From Dryomyza anilis (Eukaryota; Arthropoda; Insecta; Diptera; Dryomyzidae), in assembly GCA_951804985.1 (NCBI GenBank), contig OX638130.1, positions 41,565,475 to 41,629,474 of the forward strand: 64,000 nucleotides of DNA, in the 5' to 3' direction. The notes under the pieces were generated by a model, which did no database searches, had not been told where the DNA came from, and was given only the letters and a program-made list of their open reading frames with translations. Shown here piece after piece: positions 54,511 to 64,000 of the stretch (its first letter is position 1; every line of letters starts with the position of its first letter). A program made the position numbers and the translations under genes.

Positions 54511-54700
54511 AATGATTCAGCCCCGTCTGCCTTATCTTGAACGATGCCGCCCTGCTGGCATTAGATTGTATTTTGACGTTTACTTATACATACATATATT
54601 TTTACTTTTTTTTATGTTGAAGTTGAAGTTTGGCATTGAAGCAGAATAAACGTGTTAAATATAGAACACTGCATGCGTTTAATTTATTTAGATTTCTAGC
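54504..54700 (+). repeat. BEL/Pao 3' LTR (start clear, end uncertain)
   Basis: It starts TGTTTAGAATGATTCAGCCC directly after the purine tract. A polyadenylation signal AATAAA is near 54,646. No left LTR is available for comparison, so the end is not known. Confidence 0.55.
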
Positions 54701-55848
54701 AATGATTTAAGACGCGATTGGATACCATACTTTCTAACAATATCTATAATATTATAAAACTTTTTTTATAGTGAAAAATTAAATTTACAAATTGAATATA
54801 ACAAAACAAAATATTATTTTAATGAAATAATTGTAGACAAAAAAATTAAAATATTTATTACTTAATTGAAACAAATACGAGAAAAAAACAAGGACATAGA
54901 TTTATTATAAAACGGTGATGATGAGTGATAGCATGGAAACCATGCCTAATGCGTCATCACCATTTCGCCGTCTTATAACATAGAGGGATAACGAAAGATA
55001 GAGAAAATTGAAACATTGGATCTTTTGCTATCACTTCGTATCACAACGAAATGGAGATGAGGAGTGATAGCGAAATATAGTATGGAAACCATACCTTAAG
55101 CTGGAACTATATCACGCTTATGTAGAATTATGAGGATGTCAAAATGAACTAACACTGCCAATTTACTTAAGGAATGAGAATGAGCGTTCTGATTATCTCA
55201 TTTCCTACGAAAACTTTTAATTTTATTATATTTGACAGTTTTGTATTCTTGTTAAGCAATACATTTATACTGATCATGCATTTCTTCTTGAGAACGATAT
55301 CGTCCACAATTCGTTTCAAAATCACTTGAATATCGAGTGACTGAACTTTTTTAATACAACTAATAAACTAAAACGTTGATTATGATATTTTTGAGAGTTT
55401 TTATGTTGCCAGAAAATAACTGCGACGCACACTAACAAAACGATTTTTACAATTACATTGACGGAGTTTCATGTCTTGTGGTATATGATGTACAGTAAGT
55501 ACCCCGCCATAAAAATAGAAACACCTTGATATTTCTATATTTTCTTACAAGGGAACCAATTTTTTAAAATATTTTTTGATTACGCAAAGATATTAAATGC
55601 AGTTATTTCAAAAAAAAAAAAAACGCATTGAAAATACATAACAATAAAAGCGGCGACAGCTGCATGCAGAAAATTCCATTTTATTATTTTATGCCAATCA
55701 AACAAAAAAAAAAAGGAGTCGGATTACTTTTTTTGATTACTTTCAAATAATCAAAAAAAAAGTTTTTACAAGTTTTTGATTATTTTAAAGAAGTCGTGAA
55801 AATAATCAAAAAAACTTTTTAAAAATCAAGCTTTAAAAAAAATGTGTA
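54701..55848. other. AT-rich interval with a short repeat related to 17.8 kb
   Basis: From 54,915 to 55,110, GATGAGTGATAGCATGGAAA and relatives occur in direct and inverted copies, related to the repeat at 17,808-18,631. The remainder is AT-rich with A runs (55,610, 55,710). No gene was seen. Confidence 0.5.
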
Positions 55849-56650
55849 CACGCATAGAAATATATTGTTAGATCCGACAATATTTTAACAATCTGCATGT
55901 TCAAAATAGATCCCATTATATTATTGTTAATTTATTGTCGATTTTGAATATCCGATTGTTATATTTAAAAATGTATTAAATTGTTGTTGGTAACAATAGA
56001 TATTGTCATTCTTAATTATATTGAAATTGTCAGTTGAAATATTTTATTGTCAAATTGTCAGATTTGGTTTTGTTTTATATGTTGTTTTATTTAAATTTGC
56101 ATATTGTATATAATCGCATTCTTTTAATACCGGTGATTTTGCGAGGGTTTATTTTGCCCAAGCCTCTGATTCAGCTAACAAAATTGGTAAATGTAGCACG
56201 TTAGCACTTAGCACGACAATATGTCACAGACGAATGTTCGGTAGCCGCTATGTATGCAGAGGCTAGATCAATTATAGGTGGGAACTACTGCTTCACTTGC
56301 AACACTACTGCATTCAGTAATAGGTGTGGATGATCTCTAGCTGGTTCGCAATAGATAAAACAACCCATCAACATTTATCAAGGGATTCCAATCAATTCTG
56401 GATTCCAATGCGAGCCTTACAGCTTATCTGCAATAAACAGTACAAAACGAAACAAATTTAAATATTTTGGCTATATTTATTAATTTTATATTTAACTTAC
56501 ATTATTTAAAGAAATTAGTTGAACAACATTTCAAAATTTTGAAAACAATAACAATGTTTGGCATATCAAAACAGAGCTGCCACATTATTTTATATAGTTT
56601 TCAAATGACAATGGTGTATTGTAAAATGTAACAATATATTTCTATGCGTG
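55849..56650. mobile_element. TA-flanked MITE, 802 bp
   Basis: The ends CACGCATAGAAATATATTG and its exact complement at the right are flanked by TA on both sides (55,847-55,848 and 56,651-56,652). The inside is AT-rich with many ATTGTTAA/TTGTCAG motifs and no transposase. A Tc1/mariner-type non-autonomous element is inferred from the TA target. Confidence 0.82.
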
Positions 56651-57039
56651 TACTAAGAAATTAAAAATAAATTTACTAAAAATATAAAATATATTTATAG
56701 TAGGTATGTACATTTATAATGAATACATATTAATGTACGAAATATACAAAATAAATTAAATTACATATTATTCAAATTATATTATTTAGATATACGTTTG
56801 TAAGCAATAAATTTTAAAAATTACTAAGAGTGCATATACAATAATAAAAGCGTGCTGCAATATTATTGAATACTAGCTGGACCCGTGCACGACTCGTGCC
56901 AAGATTTTGTGAATTCAAAGATATGGAGCGATTTTATTAATATAAAAAACATTTTTATTATTTATATGAGGGGCCCGTGCTTAGCTGTTGAAGTTCTTTA
57001 TTGGTTTTATAAATGTGGTAACCAAACAATAATTCTCCG

Positions 57040-57237
57040 CCAAAACAACTTTTCTCAAAGACAATTCTTTCTCAGACTGCGCTTCCCCGTAGAATTATTC
57101 GCTGTTGAAACTTTCCCCGTAAAATTCTTCCCCATAGAACGCTTTCCCGTAGAATTCTTCCCGTAGAATTCATCCCGGTAGAATTCTTTCCCGTAGAGTT
57201 TTTGCCAGTAGAAGTTATAGTGTGGTAGGTTTTAATG
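57040..57237. repeat. TTCCCCGTAGAATTC minisatellite and start of 15-bp satellite
   Basis: Variants of CTTTCCCGTAGAATTC repeat about eight times between 57,070 and 57,215. The last bases (ATAGTGTGGTAGGTTTTAATG) are the left edge of the GTGTGGTGAGTTTTA satellite that continues at 61,780 beyond the copia insertion. Confidence 0.8.
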
Positions 57238-57422
57238 TATTAAAACACAAGCGATGTTGTTTAAGCAAAGGCATTTATTAAACTGTGCTGAATATGAACA
57301 AAAGAGAATGCAAGTTAAAAAAGAAAGTGAACAATGAAATGACAGATCATTAGGATGTGTTCAATATGCAAAATAGAAAATTATATACAGGGATGTAGTT
57401 TATCTGCTTCGCTGCTCCAATA
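57238..57422 (-). repeat. 3' LTR of copia 3
   Basis: The 185-bp LTR reads TATTGGAGCAGCG...TTTTAATA on the minus strand, identical to the other LTR on inspection. Confidence 0.95.
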
Positions 57423-57443
57423 CCTCCCCTCGAAGTAGAGATA

Positions 57444-60296
57444 CTACATACGATCCTGCTGACGTATTAAACCCAAGTCTGTTGAACAGGAACGGTGTTT
57501 TATTCCAGTGAGTCCTTTTGTTAGCATATCAGCTGGCATGACATCAGTCGACATGTATTCCAGCTCGATGTTTCGATTTCGAAGACAGTCACGCACGAAA
57601 TGGTGCCGGATGTCAATATGTTTAGTCCGTGAATGGTAGCCAAAACACTTGACTAATTTTTGTGCGCTTTGACTATCGTTGAAGAGTGTAATACCCTCGC
57701 AGGATATTCCGACATCGTTTAGAATGCCTTGTAGGTAAAGCGCCTCCTTCGTTGCTTCGGCTACAGCTATATATTCTGCTTCGGTACTGGATAAGGAGAC
57801 CGTTCGTTGCTTGCGTGCCTCCCAACTGATAGCAGCACCAGCCAAAATAAAAGCGTAACCAGAATACGATCTGCGATCTGCAACGTTTCCTCCCCAATCT
57901 GCGTCGACTACTCCGTATAGCTCCAAACTGGTTTTCTTAAATAGAAGTCCATAGTCGAGTGTACCGCGTACGTATCGCAGGATTCGTTTAGCTGCTTTCC
58001 AATGTTCTTCGTTGTAATTTGAATTTAACTGACTCATGTAATTGACGGCATAAGCGATGTCAGGGCGTGTTGTAACTGCCATGTACATTAGTGCCCCTAT
58101 TAGACTCTGATAAGGGTATTTCGACATTGCTTTTTCGTCTTTTACCTCTGACCGTGTTAACTTGCTGCTTATTTCCACAGGAGTCAGCGCCGGCTTGCAT
58201 TCCGCCATGCCAAAACGCTCCAGCAACAATTCTGCATACTTCCGCTGCGATAGGAACACCTGGCTTGATTTTAAGTTTTGATAAAAATCAATACCAAGGC
58301 AACGCTTCACTGGTCCGATATCTTTCATATCAAATGATCTTGATAGATCCATCTTGATCGCCTTCAGCCACTCAGTATCATTTGACGCCAAAAGTAGATC
58401 ATCTACGTAAATCGAAACTAGCATAATTTTGTTGCCTTTGTGCATCGAGAACAAGCACGGATCTTGCTTGGTTGGCCGTAACCCAAGCCGAGTTAATTTC
58501 TTCGTAAGTCTGTAATACCACATCAGGCCAGATTGGCGCAGGCCATACAATGCTTTCTTCAATAAACATACGGGATTTACGATACGTAGTGCCTCAAGCC
58601 ATCGACCAGCTGTTTCTTCGACGCCTTCAATATGATTATTGGTATTATTAGACCCCATCGGCTTACCTGACATTAATTTACTCAAGATAGCCTGCAACTG
58701 ATCTGGAACCTGCATATAAACGTTTTCTTCAAGCTCGCCGTTTAAATATGCTGTAATAACATCCATTTGATGGATTTCCAAATCAAGTTCTGCTGCCAAC
58801 GCTGTTAACATCCTGATTGATGACGAACGCGCCACGGGGGAGTAAGTCTCATGATAGTCTTCTCCTGGTCGCTGTGCGTAGTCTTTTGCTACCAAACGCG
58901 CTTTCTTCTTACCATTTGCGGTATCATCGTCTTTCGTGCGAAATACTAATCTGCTATTTATAATTTTTCGCTCATTGGGGCGCTCGACAATATCCCAAGT
59001 TTTGTTGCGTATTTGCGACAAATATTCATCTTCGATTGCTGCTATCCATTCTGCTGCACCATGCGTCTCCATTGCTTCGCCAAACGTTACCGGATTAGCT
59101 GCCATTGTCAGATACGCCATCTCGCATTCCTCGAACTCGTCTTCTTCAGACTGAGGCAATGGATCAAACTCGTCGTTGTCTGCTTCACTCTCGGCGTTAC
59201 TTGCTGGATGAAATATTTTCTTCGGTCGTCCACGCTGACCAAGTCTTTGCAATTTGGGGCGTCCCCTTTCACGTTTACTGCTCGTACCGCTATCCACGCA
59301 CGCTTCGCCATTATCATCATCGTCATTTGATGCCACAACGCGATCTTCGCGTTCTTCACGCTGATCCACCACTTCTGTAACATTTTTAAATTCGAAGTCA
59401 ATATTGTTGTCGTTCTTATAAAAATCTTCATACGCGTCACTAAAACCATTTTCGTTAATAAATTTCACATCGCGACTTGTTATTATGTCTCTTTTTTGCT
59501 GAGACCACATTCGGTAGGCTTTGGATTCTGACGAATATCCCACGAAAATGCGCGGTTCAGAACGAGAGTCAAATTTTCCTTTTGAAGGATTTTTATTTAA
59601 AACATAACCTTTACTACCGAAAACTTTCATGTGAATCACTGTTGGTTTTTTATTTGTCCAGATTTTGTACGGAATTTCACTTTTAGATTTCGTAACGCAC
59701 CGATTACGAATATAACACGCGGTATGAATGGCATCTGCCCAAAACGACGGTGGGGATCCAGCATGCTTCATCATGCACCTTGACATTTCAACAAGAGTTC
59801 TATTTTTGCGTTCCGCGATCCCGTTTTGTTGGGGTGTGTGCGGCGTTGTCAACCGGCGCTGTATACCATATTTTTCTAAAAACATATCGAAACTCCGGTT
59901 ACAGTATTCGCCACCATTGTCTGTCTGCAGCGCTTTAATTTTTAGACCAGTAAATGTCTCAACCGCGGCTTTGTATTTTTGAAATACTGCAAAAACGTCC
60001 GATTTTTGCTTAATGAAATACACTTCACACCACCGAGATTTGTCATCGATAAATGTGACAAAGTATTTTGCACCTCCATTAGATGCGCACCGCATAGGGC
60101 CGCACACATCGCTGTGCACGATTTCGAGTAATGCATTTGTTCTATTGTTTTTAATTTTAGGAAAACTCGCACGCGTTTGTTTTTCACTTATGCACACTTC
60201 GCATGTTGACAATTTCAATTCATGCTTAAAATTTAGTCCATGAATGTCACCATTTTTGGCCATGTCTTTTAGGTCTCTTTCATTTAAATGTCCCAT
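57444..60296 (-). CDS. Copia 3 pol: integrase, RT and RNase H (950 codons)
   Basis: The frame opens within the pre-integrase domain (MGHLNERDLKDM, then CEVC). Integrase core: HSDVCGP (near residue 80), LQTDNGGEY (about 145), PQQNGIAERKNRT (about 180). RT spans about 430-720, with YVDDLLLASND near residue 645. RNase H: VDADWGGN, LSSTEAEYIA, and TKHIDIRHHFVRD at the end. A 45-residue insertion between YMQVP and LLKKALYGLRQSG is within family variation. It is fully open and looks enzymatically sound. A frameshift separates it from the preceding domain, so it may not be expressed as a normal polyprotein. Confidence 0.93.
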   Translation of the reverse strand: MGHLNERDLKDMAKNGDIHGLNFKHELKLSTCEVCISEKQTRASFPKIKNNRTNALLEIVHSDVCGPMRCASNGGAKYFVTFIDDKSRWCEVYFIKQKSDVFAVFQKYKAAVETFTGLKIKALQTDNGGEYCNRSFDMFLEKYGIQRRLTTPHTPQQNGIAERKNRTLVEMSRCMMKHAGSPPSFWADAIHTACYIRNRCVTKSKSEIPYKIWTNKKPTVIHMKVFGSKGYVLNKNPSKGKFDSRSEPRIFVGYSSESKAYRMWSQQKRDIITSRDVKFINENGFSDAYEDFYKNDNNIDFEFKNVTEVVDQREEREDRVVASNDDDDNGEACVDSGTSSKRERGRPKLQRLGQRGRPKKIFHPASNAESEADNDEFDPLPQSEEDEFEECEMAYLTMAANPVTFGEAMETHGAAEWIAAIEDEYLSQIRNKTWDIVERPNERKIINSRLVFRTKDDDTANGKKKARLVAKDYAQRPGEDYHETYSPVARSSSIRMLTALAAELDLEIHQMDVITAYLNGELEENVYMQVPDQLQAILSKLMSGKPMGSNNTNNHIEGVEETAGRWLEALRIVNPVCLLKKALYGLRQSGLMWYYRLTKKLTRLGLRPTKQDPCLFSMHKGNKIMLVSIYVDDLLLASNDTEWLKAIKMDLSRSFDMKDIGPVKRCLGIDFYQNLKSSQVFLSQRKYAELLLERFGMAECKPALTPVEISSKLTRSEVKDEKAMSKYPYQSLIGALMYMAVTTRPDIAYAVNYMSQLNSNYNEEHWKAAKRILRYVRGTLDYGLLFKKTSLELYGVVDADWGGNVADRRSYSGYAFILAGAAISWEARKQRTVSLSSTEAEYIAVAEATKEALYLQGILNDVGISCEGITLFNDSQSAQKLVKCFGYHSRTKHIDIRHHFVRDCLRNRNIELEYMSTDVMPADMLTKGLTGIKHRSCSTDLGLIRQQDRM

Positions 60297-60428
60297 TTTG
60301 TAGTGCCATGAGTCCAGCTCATTTTTCGCTTTGCAGCACTTTCACAATTTTTGACGTAGTACAAATTGCCAATTCTTTCAGCGCGCAAGCACACTTGTTT
60401 GTTTGGTTTGACCACAATCGCCTCGTTT

Positions 60429-60758
60429 TTACAAAAAATTTGTGCGTAAGTCAGATACATAAAGTACGTCTTTTAATTTTAAGTTAGTGTCACAACCACG
60501 ATCGTTTACGTTTACTTCAACATTTCCAACACCAGTAATTTTTGTTGATAAATCGTTTGCTAAATTAAGCGTTTTGTTAATTGTTGACAATTGCTTAAAA
60601 CTGTTTATGTTTGCACTCATATGCGAAGTGCATCCACTGTCTAAACACCACTTCGTATCACTGCCCGCACACAAAAACACTGATTCTGATGTTATCATAC
60701 ACTCATTGGATCTTTTGTTATGTTCTACAACTTGTTGCGCACATTGTGTGTTGCGCAC
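60429..60758 (-). pseudogene. Copia 3 protease region
   Basis: The protease motif WCLDSGCTSHM (Asp-Ser-Gly) lies near the middle. Downstream, VLYVSDLRTNFL ends at a stop caused by a shift in a T/A run; the other frame continues with VVKPNKQVCLRAERIGNLYY to about 60,340, where a second shift in an A run leads into the pol frame. Confidence 0.8.
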
Positions 60759-61473
60759 ATTGTGTGTTGCGCATTTTCACATTGCAACTTCTCGCGAAAT
60801 GTCCAATCTTTCCACATTTAAAGCACGCGCCACTTTGTTTTGTTTTTACTTGCTTTGCTTTGTGTTGTGCTTTCTTTGCGTACAGCACATTACACTCGCT
60901 TTTGTCTTTTTTCGCTTTGCGCGATTCGGCTTCTTCTAAAATCTTTACACGAAGCATTTCGGGCTTCGGCAATTCATCAGGTGTTTCTAACGCGCACCGA
61001 AAAGTCTCGAACGAATCCGGCAGACTATACAAAAGCAAAATCACTAGAAGGTCATCTCCGATTGAGACACCAATTTCTTTTAACTTAGCGACGGCATCAA
61101 AAAAGTCATTTAAATGTTCACGCACTTTGTCATTTTCGCGCATACGCGACAGCGCGACGCGCTTCAACAGCGTGGCTTTTCGCGTAGGGCCTTTCGATTG
61201 ATAGGTCGATTCTAACCTCAACCACACTTGTCTTGCAGTTTCGCACTCTGCAATTAACCCCAATTCCGAAGGGCTCATCGCAAGCATTATGTCCGCGGCT
61301 GCCTTCTGATCTTGTTTTTTCCACAGAATCGCCTCTGCCGCTACGTCGGGACACTTTACGCTGTCATCGACATATGACCACAAATCGTTTTTAATTAAGA
61401 TTGCACGCATCTGCATCTTCCACGTGTCATAGTTTTCCGCGTTTAGCGGCTCTATACGCACGACACCAGCCAT
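60718..61473 (-). CDS. Copia 3 gag
   Basis: It starts MAGVVRIEPLNAENYDTWKM, contains the copia gag core (ARQVWLRLESTYQ, LLYSLPDSFETFRCAL) and ends after the CCHC knuckle CFKCGKIGHFARSC. A 16-bp tandem duplication (GCAACACACAATGTGC) shifts the frame just after the knuckle and ends the protein early. Confidence 0.9.
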   Translation of the reverse strand: MAGVVRIEPLNAENYDTWKMQMRAILIKNDLWSYVDDSVKCPDVAAEAILWKKQDQKAAADIMLAMSPSELGLIAECETARQVWLRLESTYQSKGPTRKATLLKRVALSRMRENDKVREHLNDFFDAVAKLKEIGVSIGDDLLVILLLYSLPDSFETFRCALETPDELPKPEMLRVKILEEAESRKAKKDKSECNVLYAKKAQHKAKQVKTKQSGACFKCGKIGHFARSCNVKMRNTQCAQHTMCATSCRT

Positions 61474-61594
61474 TATTTCGGATTTTTATTTCGCGAAATG
61501 TATTTCAATTAATTTATTGAAACGATTGGTTAAAGTCACTTTGAGTTCTTTTCTCAACACTTGAAACAGATTTTGCCACTCTGGGCCCATAACC

Positions 61595-61779
61595 TATTAA
61601 AACACAAGCGATGTTGTTTAAGCAAAGGCATTTATTAAACTGTGCTGAATATGAACAAAAGAGAATGCAAGTTAAAAAAGAAAGTGAACAATGAAATGAC
61701 AGATCATTAGGATGTGTTCAATATGCAAAATAGAAAATTATATACAGGGATGTAGTTTATCTGCTTCGCTGCTCCAATA
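61595..61779 (-). repeat. 5' LTR of copia 3
   Basis: This 185-bp LTR is the first in element orientation and is followed on the minus strand by GGTTATGGGCCCAG. Confidence 0.95.
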
Positions 61780-62290
61780 TAATGTGGTTAGTTTCGGTGT
61801 GCTGAGTTTAGGTGTGGTTAATTTTAGTGTGGTGAGTTTTGGTGTGGTGAATTATAGTGTGGTGAATTATAGTGTGGTGGGTTTTAGTGTGGTGAATTTT
61901 AGTGTGGTGAGTTTTAGTGTGGTGAATTTTATTGTTGTGAGTTTTAGTGTGATGAATTATAGTGTGGTGGGTTTTAGTGTGGTGACTTTTAGTGTGGTGA
62001 GTTTTAGTGTGGTAAATTTTAGTGTGGTCAGTTTTAGTGTGGTGAGTTTTAGTGTGATGAGTTTTAGTGTGGTGAGTTTTGGTGTGGTGAGTTTTGGTGT
62101 GGTGAGTTTTGGTGTGGTGAGTTTTGGTGTGGTGAGTTTTAGTGTGGTGAGTTTTAGTGTGGTGAATTTTAGTGTGGTGAATTGTAGTGTGGTGGGTTTT
62201 AGTGTGGTGAATTTTAGGGCGAATTTTAGTGTGCTGAGTTTTAGTGTGGTGAGTTTTAGTGTGGTGAATTTTAGTGTTGAATTTTTGTGT
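61780..62290. repeat. 15-bp satellite (GTGTGGTGAGTTTTA)n
   Basis: About 33 copies of GTGTGGTGAGTTTTA occur with point variants (GAATTTTA, GGTTTTAG, TTTTGGTG). Because 15 is a multiple of 3, both strands stay open (SFSVV repeats on plus, HTKTH repeats on minus); these are not genes. Confidence 0.95.
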
Positions 62291-62919
62291 GGTAAGCCGT
62301 TTAGACGGAGTACTAACGTGATTGCTTTTGTTTTTGTATTTTTGCTTTTGTTTTGTGCTTTTGCTTTTACATTTTTTTTTTATTTGAGATTTTTGTTTCA
62401 TGTTCGTAGCTGGTGAAAGTGCCGAGTTATATCGAATTGAAAGTTTAGGTTGTATGGGAGTCGCCACGCCTCTTTGTCCAATTCCGCCCATATATAGCCT
62501 CAGATTTATTATATTAACAGGAAGGATTACAGTCCAACTCTAGCACTAATAAACTTTACAATTCAATTCATCTTTGCAATAGTTTTCAATATAATTTTGG
62601 AGTAGGGGTAGATCTGTATGAAAGTATCTATGAGTTTTGTAGACAGTGCTGATATCGGAAGCCCAATGATATTTTGTTGGCATGTGTTATGTTTTTACCT
62701 CAGAATAATCTGGCAAAACTGAACTTTTTACTAGAAATATTTATTTACTTAATTTAAGTCATTGAATTTGGCTAAGTAATGTATATTAACGCTATATATC
62801 TCCTTGCCAGCAAGGGTCGTAATTGCACATTATAATCGCCACGTAGAATCTGGGTGTGACTGGACAAAAGGACGTGGTATCTCCTATACAATCTTACATT
62901 TTGTTGTGAAGAGTTATAC
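62291..62919. other. Unassigned sequence right of satellite
   Basis: A T-rich stretch (TTTTGCTTTTGTTTTG type) is followed by ordinary AT-rich sequence with a TATATA motif near 62,490. No gene or element was recognised. Confidence 0.4.
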
Positions 62920-63330
62920 CCATTAAGCAATTTAGGAGCGCTCTGAAATTGGAGTCTTGAAGGAGACCAATTTTTGAGCCCTCAGAAAAATGACTCTTAA
63001 AAGTATCTCATTTAAGACGGTTTTCGGAGCTCTCAAAAATATTACTCATAAAAGATTCATATTTAGGAGTTATTTAGGAACCCTCATAAATTAGACTCCT
63101 AAAAGCATCAAAAATACAATTGTTTCTGAGCGTTCAGGAAATAGACTCATAGAAGTTATTTATTTTAGAATGTTTTAGGAACGCTCCAAAATTTGTCTCA
63201 GAAAAGAGTCTCAATAATGAGCGTTTTAGGAGCCAAACCAAACTCATAAAATCATCAAATTTAAGAGTATTTTAGGAGCACTCAGAAAAGGGAGTCATAA
63301 AAGTATCTTATTTATGCTGGATTTAGGAGC
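62920..63330. repeat. Degenerate ~60-bp tandem array
   Basis: About seven diverged units contain TTTAGGAGC, then CTCA-AAAA and GACTC-TAAAAG. The later array at 63,640 shares the motif TTTTAGGAGTAATAAAAG, suggesting a common origin. Confidence 0.7.
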
Positions 63331-63639
63331 CTACTGTTTAAATAAAATTGATAAACTTGTATTCGTTTTAAATTTTAAATCAAATGAAAAATAATAAAAT
63401 GTTAGTGTAAATTCAACAGACAAACTTAAATATTTAATGGATTTTTTGAAATGAATGCATTTTCTCACGGATGTCTGGACTAAGATAAACATGAACATGT
63501 ACTATGTTGGATTCATTTCAGACACATTCTATATTTCTGAAGAAAGAAAAACTCCCAAAATGAAGTAATTATGGTGTCTGGAAATTCTTAAAAATGTGAA
63601 TGTTTTAAGAATATTTTAAAATGATCAAAAATACGCGGA
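63331..63639. other. Interval between two arrays
   Basis: AT-rich; no gene or element end was recognised. Confidence 0.4.
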
Positions 63640-64000
63640 TTTTTGCGGTCTTTAAAGCGTAGTTTCTGTAGCTTTGTTGGGGTCTTTTTAGAGCTCAAAT
63701 ATGAGTGTTTTAGGAGTAATAAAAGTGGCAGAAATATAAGGGTTTTTGGGCTCATAAAATGTTGCCTCTACCCAGTGGTTGGGAGCCTTTTTGGACTCTT
63801 TTTAAAGCTCAAACATAAGTGTTTTATGAGTAATAAAAGTGTCAGAAATATGAGGATTTTTGGGCTGATAAAATGGTGCACTCTCCCATGGCTTGGGAGT
63901 CTTTTTGGGCTATTTTAAGTGCTCATATATGAGTATTTTAGGAGTAATAAAAGTGTCAGAAATATGAGAGTTTTTGGGCTCATAAAATAGTGTCATCTAC
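63640..64000. repeat. ~126-bp tandem array running off the window
   Basis: Nearly three units each contain GAGTGTTTTAGGAGTAATAA, GTGTCAGAAATATGAG and TTTTTGGGCTCATAAAAT. The array continues past the right edge. Confidence 0.88.

Larger units (their letters stand above)
41648..54700 (+). mobile_element. BEL/Pao LTR retrotransposon, heavily interrupted
   Basis: BEL-type gag (41,686 on), knuckles, protease, RT, RNase H and integrase are in order on the plus strand. The element is split by a SINE and hAT within the protease (42,985-50,819) and by a HINE-like copy (53,104-53,535). A purine tract GAGGTGGGCGGAAA precedes a 3' LTR starting at 54,504. The 5' LTR is absent. The right limit is approximate. 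Confidence 0.85.
57238..61779 (-). mobile_element. Copia-type retrotransposon 3, complete and recent
   Basis: Two LTRs of 185 bp, identical by eye, bound a minus-strand element. The target duplication TAATG is on both sides (57,233-57,237 and 61,780-61,784). The primer site GGTTATGGGCCCAG follows the 5' LTR and a purine tract GAGGGGAGG precedes the 3' LTR. All copia domains are present in order. It is 4.54 kb, normal for the group, and is inserted in the 15-bp satellite. Coding frames are nonetheless shifted at three places. Confidence 0.95.

Noticed and set aside
57673..59449. Several 60-110-codon frames opposite copia 3 pol
   Set aside because: Shadows of the 950-codon pol frame.
61808..62491. 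227-codon HTKTH-repeat protein (minus) and SFSVV-repeat protein (plus)
   Set aside because: Both are translations of a 15-bp satellite whose period keeps every frame open; no gene-like ends.

Overview
The window looks like a repeat-dense, AT-rich piece of an insect genome, most likely a fly. Jockey, copia, BEL/Pao, Gypsy, hAT and Tc1 elements, a tRNA-derived SINE with a (TAA)n tail and a chromosomal Maverick (Polinton) occur together with two spliced exons of a retinoblastoma-family gene. The order (Diptera) is an inference from the repeat types. Almost everything here is mobile DNA, much of it nested.

Region 1 (1-12.4 kb): a decayed Maverick that enters the window from the left. It carries a protein-primed DNA polymerase B (frameshifted), a chromodomain integrase that has lost two of its three catalytic residues, an A32-type packaging ATPase, two capsid proteins (the double-jelly-roll major capsid broken), an adenovirus-type protease that is intact, and several small element-specific proteins. 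Three of the small genes are easily missed: a 47-codon zinc-knuckle gene (2412-2555), a gene overlapping the ATPase end (6741-7088) and a spliced minus-strand gene (10620-11022). Two copies of the polymerase N-terminal region lie in opposite orientations, so the element is rearranged.

Region 2 (12.4-25 kb): tandem repeats, a truncated LINE with RT and RNase H, a fold-back element filled with a 59-bp satellite, a Tc1-like element with TA target duplication that hosts two further insertions, and a 1.34-kb Transib-like non-autonomous element with a CGACG target duplication.

Region 3 (25-31 kb): a Jockey element lying beside, and in the same orientation as, two Rbf/p107-like exons (29,983-30,363). 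It is interrupted by a MITE and by a HINE-like repeat. The HINE-like repeat is interrupted by a small copia element with 166-bp LTRs, which itself holds a 132-bp MITE.

Region 4 (31-41 kb): a second type-A HINE-like copy, a roughly 3-kb element bounded by about 280-bp inverted repeats and containing a SINE, and a truncated copia.

Region 5 (41-54.7 kb): a BEL/Pao element split by a SINE and by a hAT transposon. The hAT is itself split by a Gypsy retrotransposon, and a HINE-like copy sits near the BEL integrase.

Region 6 (54.7-64 kb): a TA-flanked MITE, a complete copia element with two identical 185-bp LTRs and a TAATG target duplication inside a 15-bp satellite, and further tandem arrays running off the right edge.

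Many frameshifts sit in homopolymers, including some in the copia with identical LTRs, so part of the apparent decay could be sequencing error. No RNA genes apart from tRNA-like SINE heads, and no CRISPR arrays, were seen.
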